Assembly (NCBI GenBank): GCA_019115345.1
Contig: DXDV01000065.1
Span: forward strand, 1-11,687
Reading direction: 5' to 3'
Length of the DNA stretch: 11,687 nt
Source of the DNA: Candidatus Intestinimonas stercorigallinarum
Lineage (GTDB): Bacteria > Bacillota > Clostridia > Oscillospirales > Oscillospiraceae
Shown here in pieces: positions 1-6,886 of this stretch (within the stretch, counting starts at the first letter, position 1; the number at the start of each line of letters is the position of its first letter). The position numbers were made by a program, and so were the translations under genes. Below the pieces are notes generated by a model, which did not search any database, was not told the origin of the DNA, and saw only the letters and a list, made by a program, of their open reading frames with translations.

Positions 1-1
1 G

Positions 2-853
2 AGCGAGGTCACCGACGGGAGCGGCGCCCACATGGTCCGCAACACCCTCATGCTCCCCAAGGGAAAGAAGCCCCTCATCATCTCCTTTGACGACGTGAAC
101 TACTACGAGTACATGCTGGAGGGCGGCTTCACCTCCAAGCTGGTGGTGGGGGAGGACGGCCAGATCTGGGCCGAGTGCACCGACCCCTACACCAAGGAGA
201 CCTTCCTCACTCAGGACCTGGACGCCACCCCCATCCTGGATCAGTTCGTGCTGGAGCACCCCGACTTCTCCCTCAACGGGGCCAAGGCCATCTTCTCCCT
301 CACCGGCTACCAGGGCATCCTGGGCTACCGGACCCAGGACGACCGGGACATCGCCGCCGACGACCCAAAGCGCCCGGAGTTCGAGGCCTACCGTCAGAGC
401 CAGATCGACGCGGTGAAGCCGGTGATCGAGCGGCTCAAGGAGACGGGCTGGACCTTCGGCTCCCACACCTGGGGCCACATCAACCTGGGCAGCGAGACCC
501 GGACGCTGCAGTCGGTGAAGAACGACACCGAGCGGTGGCTGGACGAGGTGGGGACCCTGGTGGGGCCCACCAACATCCTCTTCTATCCCCACGGCGCCCG
601 GCCCGACGGAAATGACTGGCACAAGACCGGCCCCATGTTCCAGTACCTCCAGAGCATGGGCTTCCGGGTCTTTGCCAGCGTGGGCGTCAATTCCTTCTCC
701 TACATCAAGGACGACATCTCCGCCGTCATCTGCGACCGGCTCCACCCCGACGGGACCACCCTGCGCTGGTCCCGGGACAAATACCTCCAGTTCTACGACG
801 CCAAGGACATCATCGACCTGGAGGTCCGCCCCGACCTGGGCGTGAACTGGTAA
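2..853 (+). CDS. Polysaccharide deacetylase family protein (5' end outside window)
   Basis: The reading frame is open to the first base, so this is the C-terminal part (283 visible residues) of a longer protein. The ATG at 32 is probably internal, since no ribosome site precedes it. Counting from base 2, the NodB-type metal-dependent deacetylase motifs are visible: motif 1 as SFDD (Asp30/Asp31), motif 2 as GSHTWGH (His155 and His159, metal ligands), and motif 3 as FYPHGARPDG (about 194-203). Family members remove N- or O-acetyl groups from cell-wall or extracellular polysaccharides. The DDVNYYEYM extension after motif 1 and the long insert before motif 2 (about 32-150) recall uncharacterised Clostridia deacetylases rather than short PgdA/NodB enzymes. 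Any N-terminal signal or anchor would lie outside the window, so extracellular location is inferred. It ends in TAA, converges on the minus-strand operon and shares its terminator. The family call is firm; the substrate is unknown. Confidence 0.88.
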   Translation, partial: SEVTDGSGAHMVRNTLMLPKGKKPLIISFDDVNYYEYMLEGGFTSKLVVGEDGQIWAECTDPYTKETFLTQDLDATPILDQFVLEHPDFSLNGAKAIFSLTGYQGILGYRTQDDRDIAADDPKRPEFEAYRQSQIDAVKPVIERLKETGWTFGSHTWGHINLGSETRTLQSVKNDTERWLDEVGTLVGPTNILFYPHGARPDGNDWHKTGPMFQYLQSMGFRVFASVGVNSFSYIKDDISAVICDRLHPDGTTLRWSRDKYLQFYDAKDIIDLEVRPDLGVNW

Positions 854-872
854 GCGCCGCTGTCCAACAGAC

Positions 873-930
873 GGAAAAACGCCGTTTCCCACCGGCTGTG
901 CCGGCCGGTGGGAAACGGCGTTTTCCTTTT
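873..930. terminator. Bidirectional intrinsic terminator between convergent genes
   Basis: A near-perfect 23-24 bp inverted repeat (arms 873-896 and 904-926, 7-nt loop) differs only by one extra A in the left arm. On the plus strand the arm ends GGCGTTTTCC and is followed by TTTT (927-930). On the minus strand the distal arm ends GGCGTTTTTCC. It lies 19 bp past the deacetylase stop and 38 bp past the stop of the minus-strand substrate-binding-protein gene. It therefore probably ends both transcripts, although the U-runs are partly inside the stem. Confidence 0.85.
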
Positions 931-964
931 GGCGTATTTGGCGCGTCCCGCCTTCCGGCGGGGC

Positions 965-1870
965 TCAGGCGACGGGGAAGAGGATCTGGTCGATGGGGTC
1001 GGTGAACATATTCTCCGCCGTGACGGTGTAGCACGCCAGCACCTGGTCCTGGGGCTTCTCTCCGTCCAGGGCCGCCAGCAGGCTCATCAGGCTCAGGTAG
1101 CCGGCGTCGTAGTCGCTCTGGACCACCAGGGCGGCGGCGGCCCCGTTTTCCAGGGCGTTGAGGATGCCTGTGGAGGCCCCCACGCCGTAGACCTTTCCCC
1201 CCGTGCCGCACAGGGCCTCGGTGATGGCCGGCTCCAGGGCCACCACCGCCCGGCCCGTCAGGTCGGGCAGGGCGGAGCTCTCGTCCATGGTCAGGGTCTC
1301 CCAGCGCACCCCGTGGGCGCGAAGGCCCTCCTCCAGCCCCTGGTACCGGCGCCGCTCGGTCTCACTCTCCCCGCCGGAGCGGACGACGGCGCAGCTTTCC
1401 ACGCCGCCGTCGGCCACGGCGTCGGCCAGCCGCCGCCCCATCTCCTCGGGGGAGGCCGAGACGCTGCACGCGTTCTTCACCTCGGGCAGGGCCGGACCGG
1501 CCACCGCCACCGCCAGACCGGCGGGGGCCTCCTCCAGGGCCTCCGAGAGGGCGGCGCCGTCCAGGGGGACCAGGATGACGCCGTCCAGCTCCCCCTCCCA
1601 CTCCTTGCGCAGCAGCTCCGCCTGGGCCGCTCCGGCGGCCCCCTCATACCGGGTGATGTAGCGCACATCCACGCTGTGCTCTCTGGCCGCCCGGTCCACC
1701 CCCAGGCGGAAGTTCTGCCAGTAGGCCCCGTCCTCCCCGTCCAGGAGGACGGAGACCCGCCGGATGGCCGGCTGGCCGCTCATCAGGGTATTTTGGACCA
1801 GCATCACGGCCAGGGCCGCAGCCAGCACCAGCAGCACCCCCACGAACAAATGCCGCTCGTTCCTGCTCAT
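965..1870 (-). CDS. Membrane-anchored sugar-binding-protein homologue, probable sensory partner of the adjacent two-component system
   Basis: This 301-residue protein has one N-terminal hydrophobic segment (about residues 8-27). It has no lipobox cysteine and no evident signal-peptidase site, so it is probably tethered by an uncleaved helix with the domain outside the cell. The rest resembles the type I periplasmic-binding/LacI-like fold of simple-sugar binders: VSVLLDGEDGAYWQNFRLG near residue 39, the LDGVILVP strand near 95, a YGVGAS strand near 228 and an ENGAAAALVVQSDYDAGY segment near 241. The start ATG overlaps the kinase stop as TGATG, with GGAGG 7 nt upstream, so the two are translationally coupled. 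No transporter subunits are adjacent. By analogy with the XylFII-LytS-YesN xylose sensor of Clostridium beijerinckii, I infer that it binds an extracellular sugar and modulates the kinase. The ligand is unknown; the galactokinase upstream makes galactose or a galactoside a candidate. Confidence 0.78.
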   Translation of the reverse strand: MSRNERHLFVGVLLVLAAALAVMLVQNTLMSGQPAIRRVSVLLDGEDGAYWQNFRLGVDRAAREHSVDVRYITRYEGAAGAAQAELLRKEWEGELDGVILVPLDGAALSEALEEAPAGLAVAVAGPALPEVKNACSVSASPEEMGRRLADAVADGGVESCAVVRSGGESETERRRYQGLEEGLRAHGVRWETLTMDESSALPDLTGRAVVALEPAITEALCGTGGKVYGVGASTGILNALENGAAAALVVQSDYDAGYLSLMSLLAALDGEKPQDQVLACYTVTAENMFTDPIDQILFPVA

Positions 1871-3678
1871 CAGGCTTCCTCCATTTCCCCATAGGGCACC
1901 GCCGGCATACGCAGGGTGACCACCGTGCCCTCGTCGGGCTCCGACTGAATGCGCAGGCCGTACTCCGGCCCGAAGTAGAGCCGGATGCGCTCATGGACGT
2001 TGCGCAGGCCGATGCCGGAGCCGCGTTTCCCCTCCGCCTGCCGTCCGGGGCTGACCGGAGCGTCCAGGAGGCCCTCCGCCACCTCTGGCGGCATGCCCAG
2101 GCCGTTGTCGGAGATGGTGATGGTGAGGACGCCCTCCTCCACCGCCGCCCGGATGTCAATGAGCCCGTCGCCGTCCATGAAGTCCATGGAGTGGTAGATG
2201 GCGTTTTCCACAATGGGCTGGACCACCAGCTTGATGGTGCTCAGGCCGGCCGCCTCCTCCTGGCAGTCGATCTGATAGTGGAATTTGTTCTTGTAGCGCA
2301 TCTCCTGGATGAGCAGATAGTTGCGCACGTGCTCCAGCTCGTCCCGGACCGGGATGACGCTGCGCCCCTTGGAGAGACTGATGCGGAAAAACCGGGCCAG
2401 GGCGGTCACCACCCGGACGGCGTCCTCCCGCTGGCCGTTTTCGATCATCCAGACGATGATGTCCAGGGTATTGTAGAGAAAGTGGGGGTTGATCTGGGCC
2501 TGGAGGGCGTTGAGCTCGCTCTTCCGCTTCTGGGTGTGCTCCCGGACCATCTCCTCGCTGAGCTGGCGCATGCGGTCCACCATGTTTTGGATGGCGGTGC
2601 CCAGCTCCCGGGTCTCGGCGGTGCCCCCCACGTAGATGACGGGGCGCTCGGCCCCCTCCTCCGCCTCCTCTTCCGCCTGTCCCACCGACTCCCGCAGCCG
2701 CCGCAGCGGCTCGGTGAGCTTCCGGGAGAGGAGGACGTTCATGAGGATGAGCAGCTCCAAATAGGCGCAGACGATGACCAGCAGGAAGGGGACGGTCTGG
2801 GCCAGGCCCACGGTGAGACCGTGGTGCTCCACCACCCCGATGACCTTCCAGCCGGTGTAGCCCACGCTCTGGACGATGACGGTGCGGCGCTCCCCCTCCC
2901 AGGATTCCCTGTAGATCCCGTCGGTGCGTCCGGCGGCCTGGAGGGTGTCCTCCCGGACCAGCCCGGAGGCGATGAGAGTGCGCTCCGGGTGGTAGATGAG
3001 CTCGCCCGAGCCGTCCGCCAGGTAGACATAGCCGCTGCCCGAGAGCTTCACGCTCTGAAAGAGGGCGGTCAGGGCGCTGTACTTCAAGTCGATGAGGAGG
3101 ACCCCCAGCTGGGTGTCGCTGCCGCTGGTGAGCTCCACGGCACAGGAGAGGGAGATCACCCACTGGTAGCCCCCCGCCCGGTCGGCAAACAGGGTCTGGA
3201 TGGCGGGGATGCCAAAGTGGAGGTTCTCCGTCCGGTCCATGGCGGCGGTAAACCAGGTCTCCCCCGTCACATCCACCCCCTCCTTCACCTTGGCCGCCGG
3301 AGCGGTGGCCACCAGCTCCCCCTGGCGGGTGAAGAGGGCCACGTTGGCCACGTAGTCGCTGTATGTGTCATAGAGCAGGCGGATCTCCTCCTCCACCGGC
3401 TCCCGGCTCAGGTCGGTGTTTTTGATGACGTTGTAGTAGACGGCGTCGGAGAGCCGGATCATGTCCCGCAAGTAGGTGCTCAGGGACTGGTTGACCTGGC
3501 TGACCAGGATCTGATTTTCCTCCTGGATGGCATTGTCCATCTGCCGGGAAAAGCGGGCGTAGAGGGTCATGCCGGTGAGGAGCACCGCCACCAGGGCGGT
3601 GATGGTAAAGGAGGCAAACATGGCATACCGGATGCTGCCCCTGGAGATCCGGTCCTGGAACCGTCTGGTCACACCCAC
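1870..3678 (-). CDS. YesM-type sensor histidine kinase with extracellular Cache domain
   Basis: This 602-residue membrane kinase has a first helix at about 20-40, an extracellular dCache-like sensor (about 45-285, including GVLLIDLKYSAL), a second helix at about 290-315, a HAMP-like linker with an acidic stretch (about 318-372), and a His_kinase domain. The phosphoacceptor is His399 in QINPHFLYNTLD. The ATPase domain shows an N-box with Asn492 in QPIVENAIYH, a G1 box DNGLGM (524-529) and a G2 box GSGIGL (553-558), so all catalytic elements look intact. The start is GTG at 3678, preceded by AGGAGG at a 7-nt spacing. The gene lies 81 bp after the response-regulator gene and overlaps the binding-protein gene by one base. 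It most likely phosphorylates the adjacent YesN-type regulator. The Cache domain may sense a ligand directly, through the binding-protein homologue, or both. Confidence 0.93.
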   Translation of the reverse strand: MGVTRRFQDRISRGSIRYAMFASFTITALVAVLLTGMTLYARFSRQMDNAIQEENQILVSQVNQSLSTYLRDMIRLSDAVYYNVIKNTDLSREPVEEEIRLLYDTYSDYVANVALFTRQGELVATAPAAKVKEGVDVTGETWFTAAMDRTENLHFGIPAIQTLFADRAGGYQWVISLSCAVELTSGSDTQLGVLLIDLKYSALTALFQSVKLSGSGYVYLADGSGELIYHPERTLIASGLVREDTLQAAGRTDGIYRESWEGERRTVIVQSVGYTGWKVIGVVEHHGLTVGLAQTVPFLLVIVCAYLELLILMNVLLSRKLTEPLRRLRESVGQAEEEAEEGAERPVIYVGGTAETRELGTAIQNMVDRMRQLSEEMVREHTQKRKSELNALQAQINPHFLYNTLDIIVWMIENGQREDAVRVVTALARFFRISLSKGRSVIPVRDELEHVRNYLLIQEMRYKNKFHYQIDCQEEAAGLSTIKLVVQPIVENAIYHSMDFMDGDGLIDIRAAVEEGVLTITISDNGLGMPPEVAEGLLDAPVSPGRQAEGKRGSGIGLRNVHERIRLYFGPEYGLRIQSEPDEGTVVTLRMPAVPYGEMEEA

Positions 3679-3708
3679 GCCTCATCCTCCTCTCTCCCGC
3701 GACGCGGC

Positions 3709-3733
3709 GGGGCGGCCGCAGCCCGGCCGCCCC
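3709..3733 (-). other. GC-rich intercistronic hairpin between regulator and kinase genes
   Basis: A perfect 10-bp inverted repeat (arms 3709-3718 and 3724-3733, 5-nt loop) is made only of G and C and lies in the 81-bp gap between the response-regulator stop and the kinase start. No U-run follows on the minus strand, so it does not look like an intrinsic terminator. It could be an mRNA stability or processing element that sets unequal amounts of regulator and kinase. That role is an inference. Confidence 0.6.
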
Positions 3734-3759
3734 TTTCCTCCCATCGGCGGCCGTCCCGC

Positions 3760-5337
3760 TCACTTGCGGAACTTCGTCGGCGAAACGCCAAACCGCTTCT
3801 TGAATACATAGCTGAAATAGTTGGGCTCGTCGTAGCCCACCTTTTCCGCCACCATGTAGGTCTTGTCGTCGGTGGTGCGCAGCAGCTCCACGGCGTGCTC
3901 CATGCGCACGTCGGTGAGGTACTGGACATAGCTGCGCCCGGTCTCCTGCTTGAAGATGGTGGAGAAATAGGACTGGCTGATGTGGAGATGGTCGCACAGC
4001 CGGTCCACCGACAGCCCCGAATCCGAATAATTTTCCCGGATGTACCGCTCCGCCTCCTCCACCAGCCGCTTGGCGGTGGAGATCCGGCGCTGGTCCATGC
4101 AGCCGTTCATGTTGAGGCAGACCGACAGCAGCCAGTCCCGGAGCCGCCCGCCGGGCGCGTCCTCGGCCAGCAGGTCCAGCCAGGCCCGGCGGGGGCCCAG
4201 CATGGCCTCCTCCCCCAGGCGGCAGCGGTGGATGATGGGCAGCAGGATGCCCAGCATGCCGACGGCCCTGGACTGGACGCTCCACTCGTCCTCCCCGTCT
4301 CCCAGGAACTTGTCCACCATGGCGGCGATCTGCTCCGGAGAGCCGAACTTGATGATGGAGAGGAGCTGCTGCTCCCGGTGGTTGTCCCCCTCCAGGTCCG
4401 TCCGGTCCAGGCGCTCCATGTCCTGGATGTAGATGGGCTTTCCGCCCCCCAGCAGCGCCCGGTATTCCAGGGCTGCCCGGGCCTCGCCGCAGGAGCGGCA
4501 GAGCTCCTCCAGCCGCTGGCAGGGCCGGCCGACGCCCACCGCCAGGGTGACCCCCAGGACGCGCTCGCACTCGGCGCAGACCTCTCCCAAAACCCGCATG
4601 AGGCTCTCCACCGGGTCCCGCTCCCAGGCGGTGGCCACCAGGATAGTGGAGACCCCCTGCACGATCTCGTACCCGCAGAGATCCCGCAGGGCGTCGGAGA
4701 GCATCTGGCGCACCGACACGGGCACCAGCTCGTCGCTGATGGCGGGCCGGCCGCTCCCCGGCACGGTGGTGCACACCGCCGCCGCCTTCCAGGCCCCCGA
4801 CCGGATGGCCAGGCCGAACCTGGCCGCCTGTTCCTCCAGGAGCTTGGGGTCCATGGGGCCCCGCAGCATCTCCTGAAGGAACTTCTCCCGCAGCAGGGGC
4901 AGGCTCTCCCGGTAGGCCTGGGTGAGCTGGCGGATGTTCCGCCGCTGCTCGATCTCCTCGTCCAGCACCCGGCGCACCCGGCCCAGAATGGCGGTGAGTT
5001 CGGCGGCGTTCACCGGCTTGAGGACGTACTCCACCACGTTGAGCTTGATGGCCTTTTTGGCGTATTCAAACTCGTCGAAGCCGGAAAAGACGATGAGCTT
5101 CACGTGGGGCTTGCGCCGGGAGAGCTCGGCCCCCAGGGTGAGCCCGTCCATAAAGGGCATTTTGATGTCGGTGAGGACCACATCCAGCTCCAGGGTCTCC
5201 GCCTTCTCCAGGGCGTCCCGGCCGTTTTCGGCGTCGGCCACGATCTCGAAGCCCAGGGCTCCCCAGTCGATCTTCCTGGCGATGGCCTGCCGGACCTCGG
5301 CCTCGTCGTCCACGATCATGATTTTGTAAAGACTCAC
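3760..5337 (-). CDS. YesN-type response regulator, AraC-family DNA-binding output
   Basis: The 525-residue protein opens with a receiver domain (about 1-120). It has the acidic pair Asp10/Asp11, the phosphoacceptor Asp57 in VVLTDIKMP, Ser85 and Lys107-Pro108. The middle region (about 130-415) includes VTLAVGVGRPCQ and EARAALEYRALLGGG, which resemble the degenerate GGDEF-like domain common in YesN regulators. A two-motif AraC-type helix-turn-helix occupies about 420-525, including LSVDRLCDHLHISQSYFSTI and VAEKVGYDEPNYFSYVFKK. I chose GTG 5337 because AGGAGG sits 7 nt upstream; an upstream TTG at 5361 would place that site inside the coding region. The galactokinase stop is 28 bp upstream. It probably activates sugar-use or transport genes when phosphorylated by the kinase encoded next; the targets are unknown. 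Confidence 0.93.
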   Translation of the reverse strand: MSLYKIMIVDDEAEVRQAIARKIDWGALGFEIVADAENGRDALEKAETLELDVVLTDIKMPFMDGLTLGAELSRRKPHVKLIVFSGFDEFEYAKKAIKLNVVEYVLKPVNAAELTAILGRVRRVLDEEIEQRRNIRQLTQAYRESLPLLREKFLQEMLRGPMDPKLLEEQAARFGLAIRSGAWKAAAVCTTVPGSGRPAISDELVPVSVRQMLSDALRDLCGYEIVQGVSTILVATAWERDPVESLMRVLGEVCAECERVLGVTLAVGVGRPCQRLEELCRSCGEARAALEYRALLGGGKPIYIQDMERLDRTDLEGDNHREQQLLSIIKFGSPEQIAAMVDKFLGDGEDEWSVQSRAVGMLGILLPIIHRCRLGEEAMLGPRRAWLDLLAEDAPGGRLRDWLLSVCLNMNGCMDQRRISTAKRLVEEAERYIRENYSDSGLSVDRLCDHLHISQSYFSTIFKQETGRSYVQYLTDVRMEHAVELLRTTDDKTYMVAEKVGYDEPNYFSYVFKKRFGVSPTKFRK

Positions 5338-5344
5338 CGGGGCA

Positions 5345-5350
5345 CCTCCT
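5345..5350 (-). promoter_or_regulatory. Ribosome binding site fixing the YesN start
   Basis: AGGAGG on the minus strand lies 7 nt before GTG 5337. It decides against the longer in-frame TTG start at 5361. Confidence 0.85.
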
Positions 5351-5365
5351 CTCAGGCGCAAAGAC

Positions 5366-6649
5366 TCACGCCTCCGCCGTCACCCGGACGCCGCCTGCGG
5401 GCCGCACCGAGAGCACGTGGCAGGTACCGGCCCCAAAGACGGCCTCCATCTTCTGCCGGAAGTCCTCCAGCCGTCCCATGGGCACGAAGGCCTGGACGGT
5501 GCCGGCAAAGCCGCCGCCGTGGACCCGCCAGGCGCCGTCGTCCTCCAGCAGCCGCCGGCACAGGGCCAGGGCCAGGGAGAGGCTGCGCTCCGAGGGGTCG
5601 CCGGAGGGGTAGATGTTTTGCAGCAGGTCCATGGAGGAGACGCCGGAGGCCCGGACCAGGCTCAAAAAGCGCTGGAAGTCCACCTTCCGCAGGGCGTCGG
5701 CCTGGTCCAGCACCCGCTGGTTGTCGCCGTAGAAGTGCATGGCCCGCAGCAGGGCCCGGTCGGGCACCTGCCCCCGGAGCTCCCCCAGACGGGCGTAGAA
5801 CTCCGCCGGGTCGGTCTCCCCCAGCACAGTCTTGCCCAGCAGCTTGGCCACCGCCCGCATCTCCTGGGGGATGGCGGCGTATTCATCGGTGAGGTTGGCG
5901 TGGCTGCCGCCGGCGTCGATGAGGCACAGGGCGTAGCCGTGGTCGGCGGGGACGCAGGGGATGGACTCCACCGCCGGAGCGCCGGGGTCCGCGAAGTCCA
6001 TGAGGCAGAAGCCGCCCACGGCGGAGGCGCACTGGTCCATGAGTCCGCAGGGCTTGCCGAAATAGATATTCTCGGCGAACTGGCCCACCTTGGCGATGAG
6101 GACGGCGTTGGCCCGGCCGCCGTTGTAGAGGCCGCTGAGGATGGTGCCCACCAGCACCTCGTAGGCGGCGGAGGAGGACAGGCCGGAGCCGGGCAGCACA
6201 TCGGAGCTCACATAGGCGTCAAAGCCGCCGTAGCGCAGGTCCAGCTCGTAGAACCGGGCGGCGATGCCCCGGATGAGGGCGGCGGTGGTGCCCTTCTCCC
6301 CGGGGACGATCTCCAGCTTCTCCAGGTTGATGCGCTCCTCCCCGTGGCCCTCGGAGTAGATGCGGATGACGTTGCGGTCATTCTTGGCCGCCACCGCCAC
6401 CGCGTCCAGGGTGACGGCCGCCGCCAGCACCCGGCCCCGCTGGTGGTCGGTGTGGTTGCCGCCGATCTCGCTGCGGCCGGGGGCGGAGTAGAGCTCCACC
6501 GTGCGCTCCCCGCCGAAGCGCTCGGCAAAGGCGTCCACCAGGCGCAGATAGCGCTCCCGCTGGCCCTCCCAGCGGCCGGGGTAGAGCCTGTGGAAGGTCT
6601 GGTCATATGCGCCGGCCTCCAGCGCCTGCTTCAGTTCGTGTGTGTTCAT
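5366..6649 (-). CDS. galK: Galactokinase-family GHMP sugar kinase, divergent clade
   Basis: The 427-residue protein has the GHMP layout expected of galactokinase (ATP plus galactose to galactose 1-phosphate, the entry step of the Leloir pathway in the cytoplasm). Visible motifs are APGRSEIGGNHTDH (56-69), the phosphate-binding loop LPGSGLSSSAA (152-162), GLMDQ with likely catalytic-base Asp205, and C-terminal HGGGFAGT (377-384). Arg59 and Asp205 match the catalytic Arg/Asp pair. The usual GEHTDY reads GNHTDH here, replacing the Glu that contacts the sugar in characterised galactokinases with Asn65. The motif around 244-257 (LIDAGGSHANLTDEY) also differs from the standard one. The start ATG 6649 has AGGCGGAG about 6 nt upstream. 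It is the first gene of the operon with the YesN/YesM/binding-protein genes. Galactokinase is the best call, but the precise sugar is less certain. Confidence 0.82.
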   Translation of the reverse strand: MNTHELKQALEAGAYDQTFHRLYPGRWEGQRERYLRLVDAFAERFGGERTVELYSAPGRSEIGGNHTDHQRGRVLAAAVTLDAVAVAAKNDRNVIRIYSEGHGEERINLEKLEIVPGEKGTTAALIRGIAARFYELDLRYGGFDAYVSSDVLPGSGLSSSAAYEVLVGTILSGLYNGGRANAVLIAKVGQFAENIYFGKPCGLMDQCASAVGGFCLMDFADPGAPAVESIPCVPADHGYALCLIDAGGSHANLTDEYAAIPQEMRAVAKLLGKTVLGETDPAEFYARLGELRGQVPDRALLRAMHFYGDNQRVLDQADALRKVDFQRFLSLVRASGVSSMDLLQNIYPSGDPSERSLSLALALCRRLLEDDGAWRVHGGGFAGTVQAFVPMGRLEDFRQKMEAVFGAGTCHVLSVRPAGGVRVTAEA

Positions 6650-6707
6650 GGTTTTCTCCGCCTCTCTCAGACTTTTTACCCGCCGTCAGCGGGGCTGATG
6701 CCGTAAG

Positions 6708-6842
6708 CAATATCTGCTGAATCGACCGTACGCCGGTTGCTTCGCGCGGCATAGCCGCGCAATTCTACCCGCGAGCGCCGAAATCGGCGTTTGCAGGTAG
6801 AATTCAGCCATTGCCGCAACGCGTACGCATTAAGTAGTATTG
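6708..6842. repeat. Imperfect palindromic element (MITE/REP-like or structured leader)
   Basis: The outer arms 6708-6740 and 6816-6842 are imperfect inverted repeats sharing CAATA, CTRCTKAAT, CGTACGC and GTTGC blocks. They enclose two further hairpins. One is 6744-6750/6754-6760 (GCGCGGC, loop ATA). The other is 6761-6804, with arms AATTCTACC/GGTAGAATT and an inner 11-bp stem 6771-6781/6784-6794 that pairs fully only if G-U is allowed on the plus strand. The predicted shape is a cruciform or three-way junction. It looks less GC-rich than the flanking genes and holds no convincing gene. It may be a miniature non-autonomous element or a regulatory leader; copy number cannot be judged from one window. 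Confidence 0.65.
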
Positions 6843-6867
6843 TACCCGCTTTTCCCGCCCCAGGCAA
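6839..6867 (-). promoter_or_regulatory. Candidate sigma-A promoter for the galactokinase-sensor operon
   Basis: On the minus strand TTGCCT (6867-6862), a 17-nt spacer and TACAAT (6844-6839) match the sigma-70/sigma-A consensus in 4 of 6 and 5 of 6 positions. The -35 box begins 20 bp after the hybrid-kinase stop. Transcription would start near 6832 and give a leader of about 180 nt carrying most of the palindromic element. The -10 box overlaps the outer edge of the palindrome. Confidence 0.55.
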
Positions 6868-6886
6868 GGAGCAGTTTCCACCGGCC

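Noticed and set aside
5338..5361. Longer N-terminus for the YesN regulator from TTG 5361
   Set aside because: The AGGAGG ribosome site would lie inside the coding region, and GTG 5337 is ideally spaced.
1993..5892. A 1299-codon plus-strand open frame antisense to the signalling operon
   Set aside because: It lies opposite genes with clear domains and motifs (kinase, regulator, galactokinase). Its translation is Gly/His/Pro/Val/Leu-rich low-complexity sequence with no recognisable domain, as expected from the antisense of high-GC coding DNA.
5417..6706. A 429-codon plus-strand open frame opposite galactokinase
   Set aside because: Composition is low-complexity and motif-free, while the opposite strand carries all GHMP kinase motifs.
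6741..6804. Palindromic element considered as an intrinsic terminator for the hybrid kinase gene
   Set aside because: Neither internal hairpin is followed by a U-run on the minus strand, and a candidate promoter lies upstream of it.
6676..6867. A 63-codon minus-strand open frame inside the palindromic element
   Set aside because: It is encoded mostly by inverted-repeat DNA, has no convincing ribosome site, is Arg-rich and starts at the candidate promoter's -35 box. It is more likely a by-product of the repeat.
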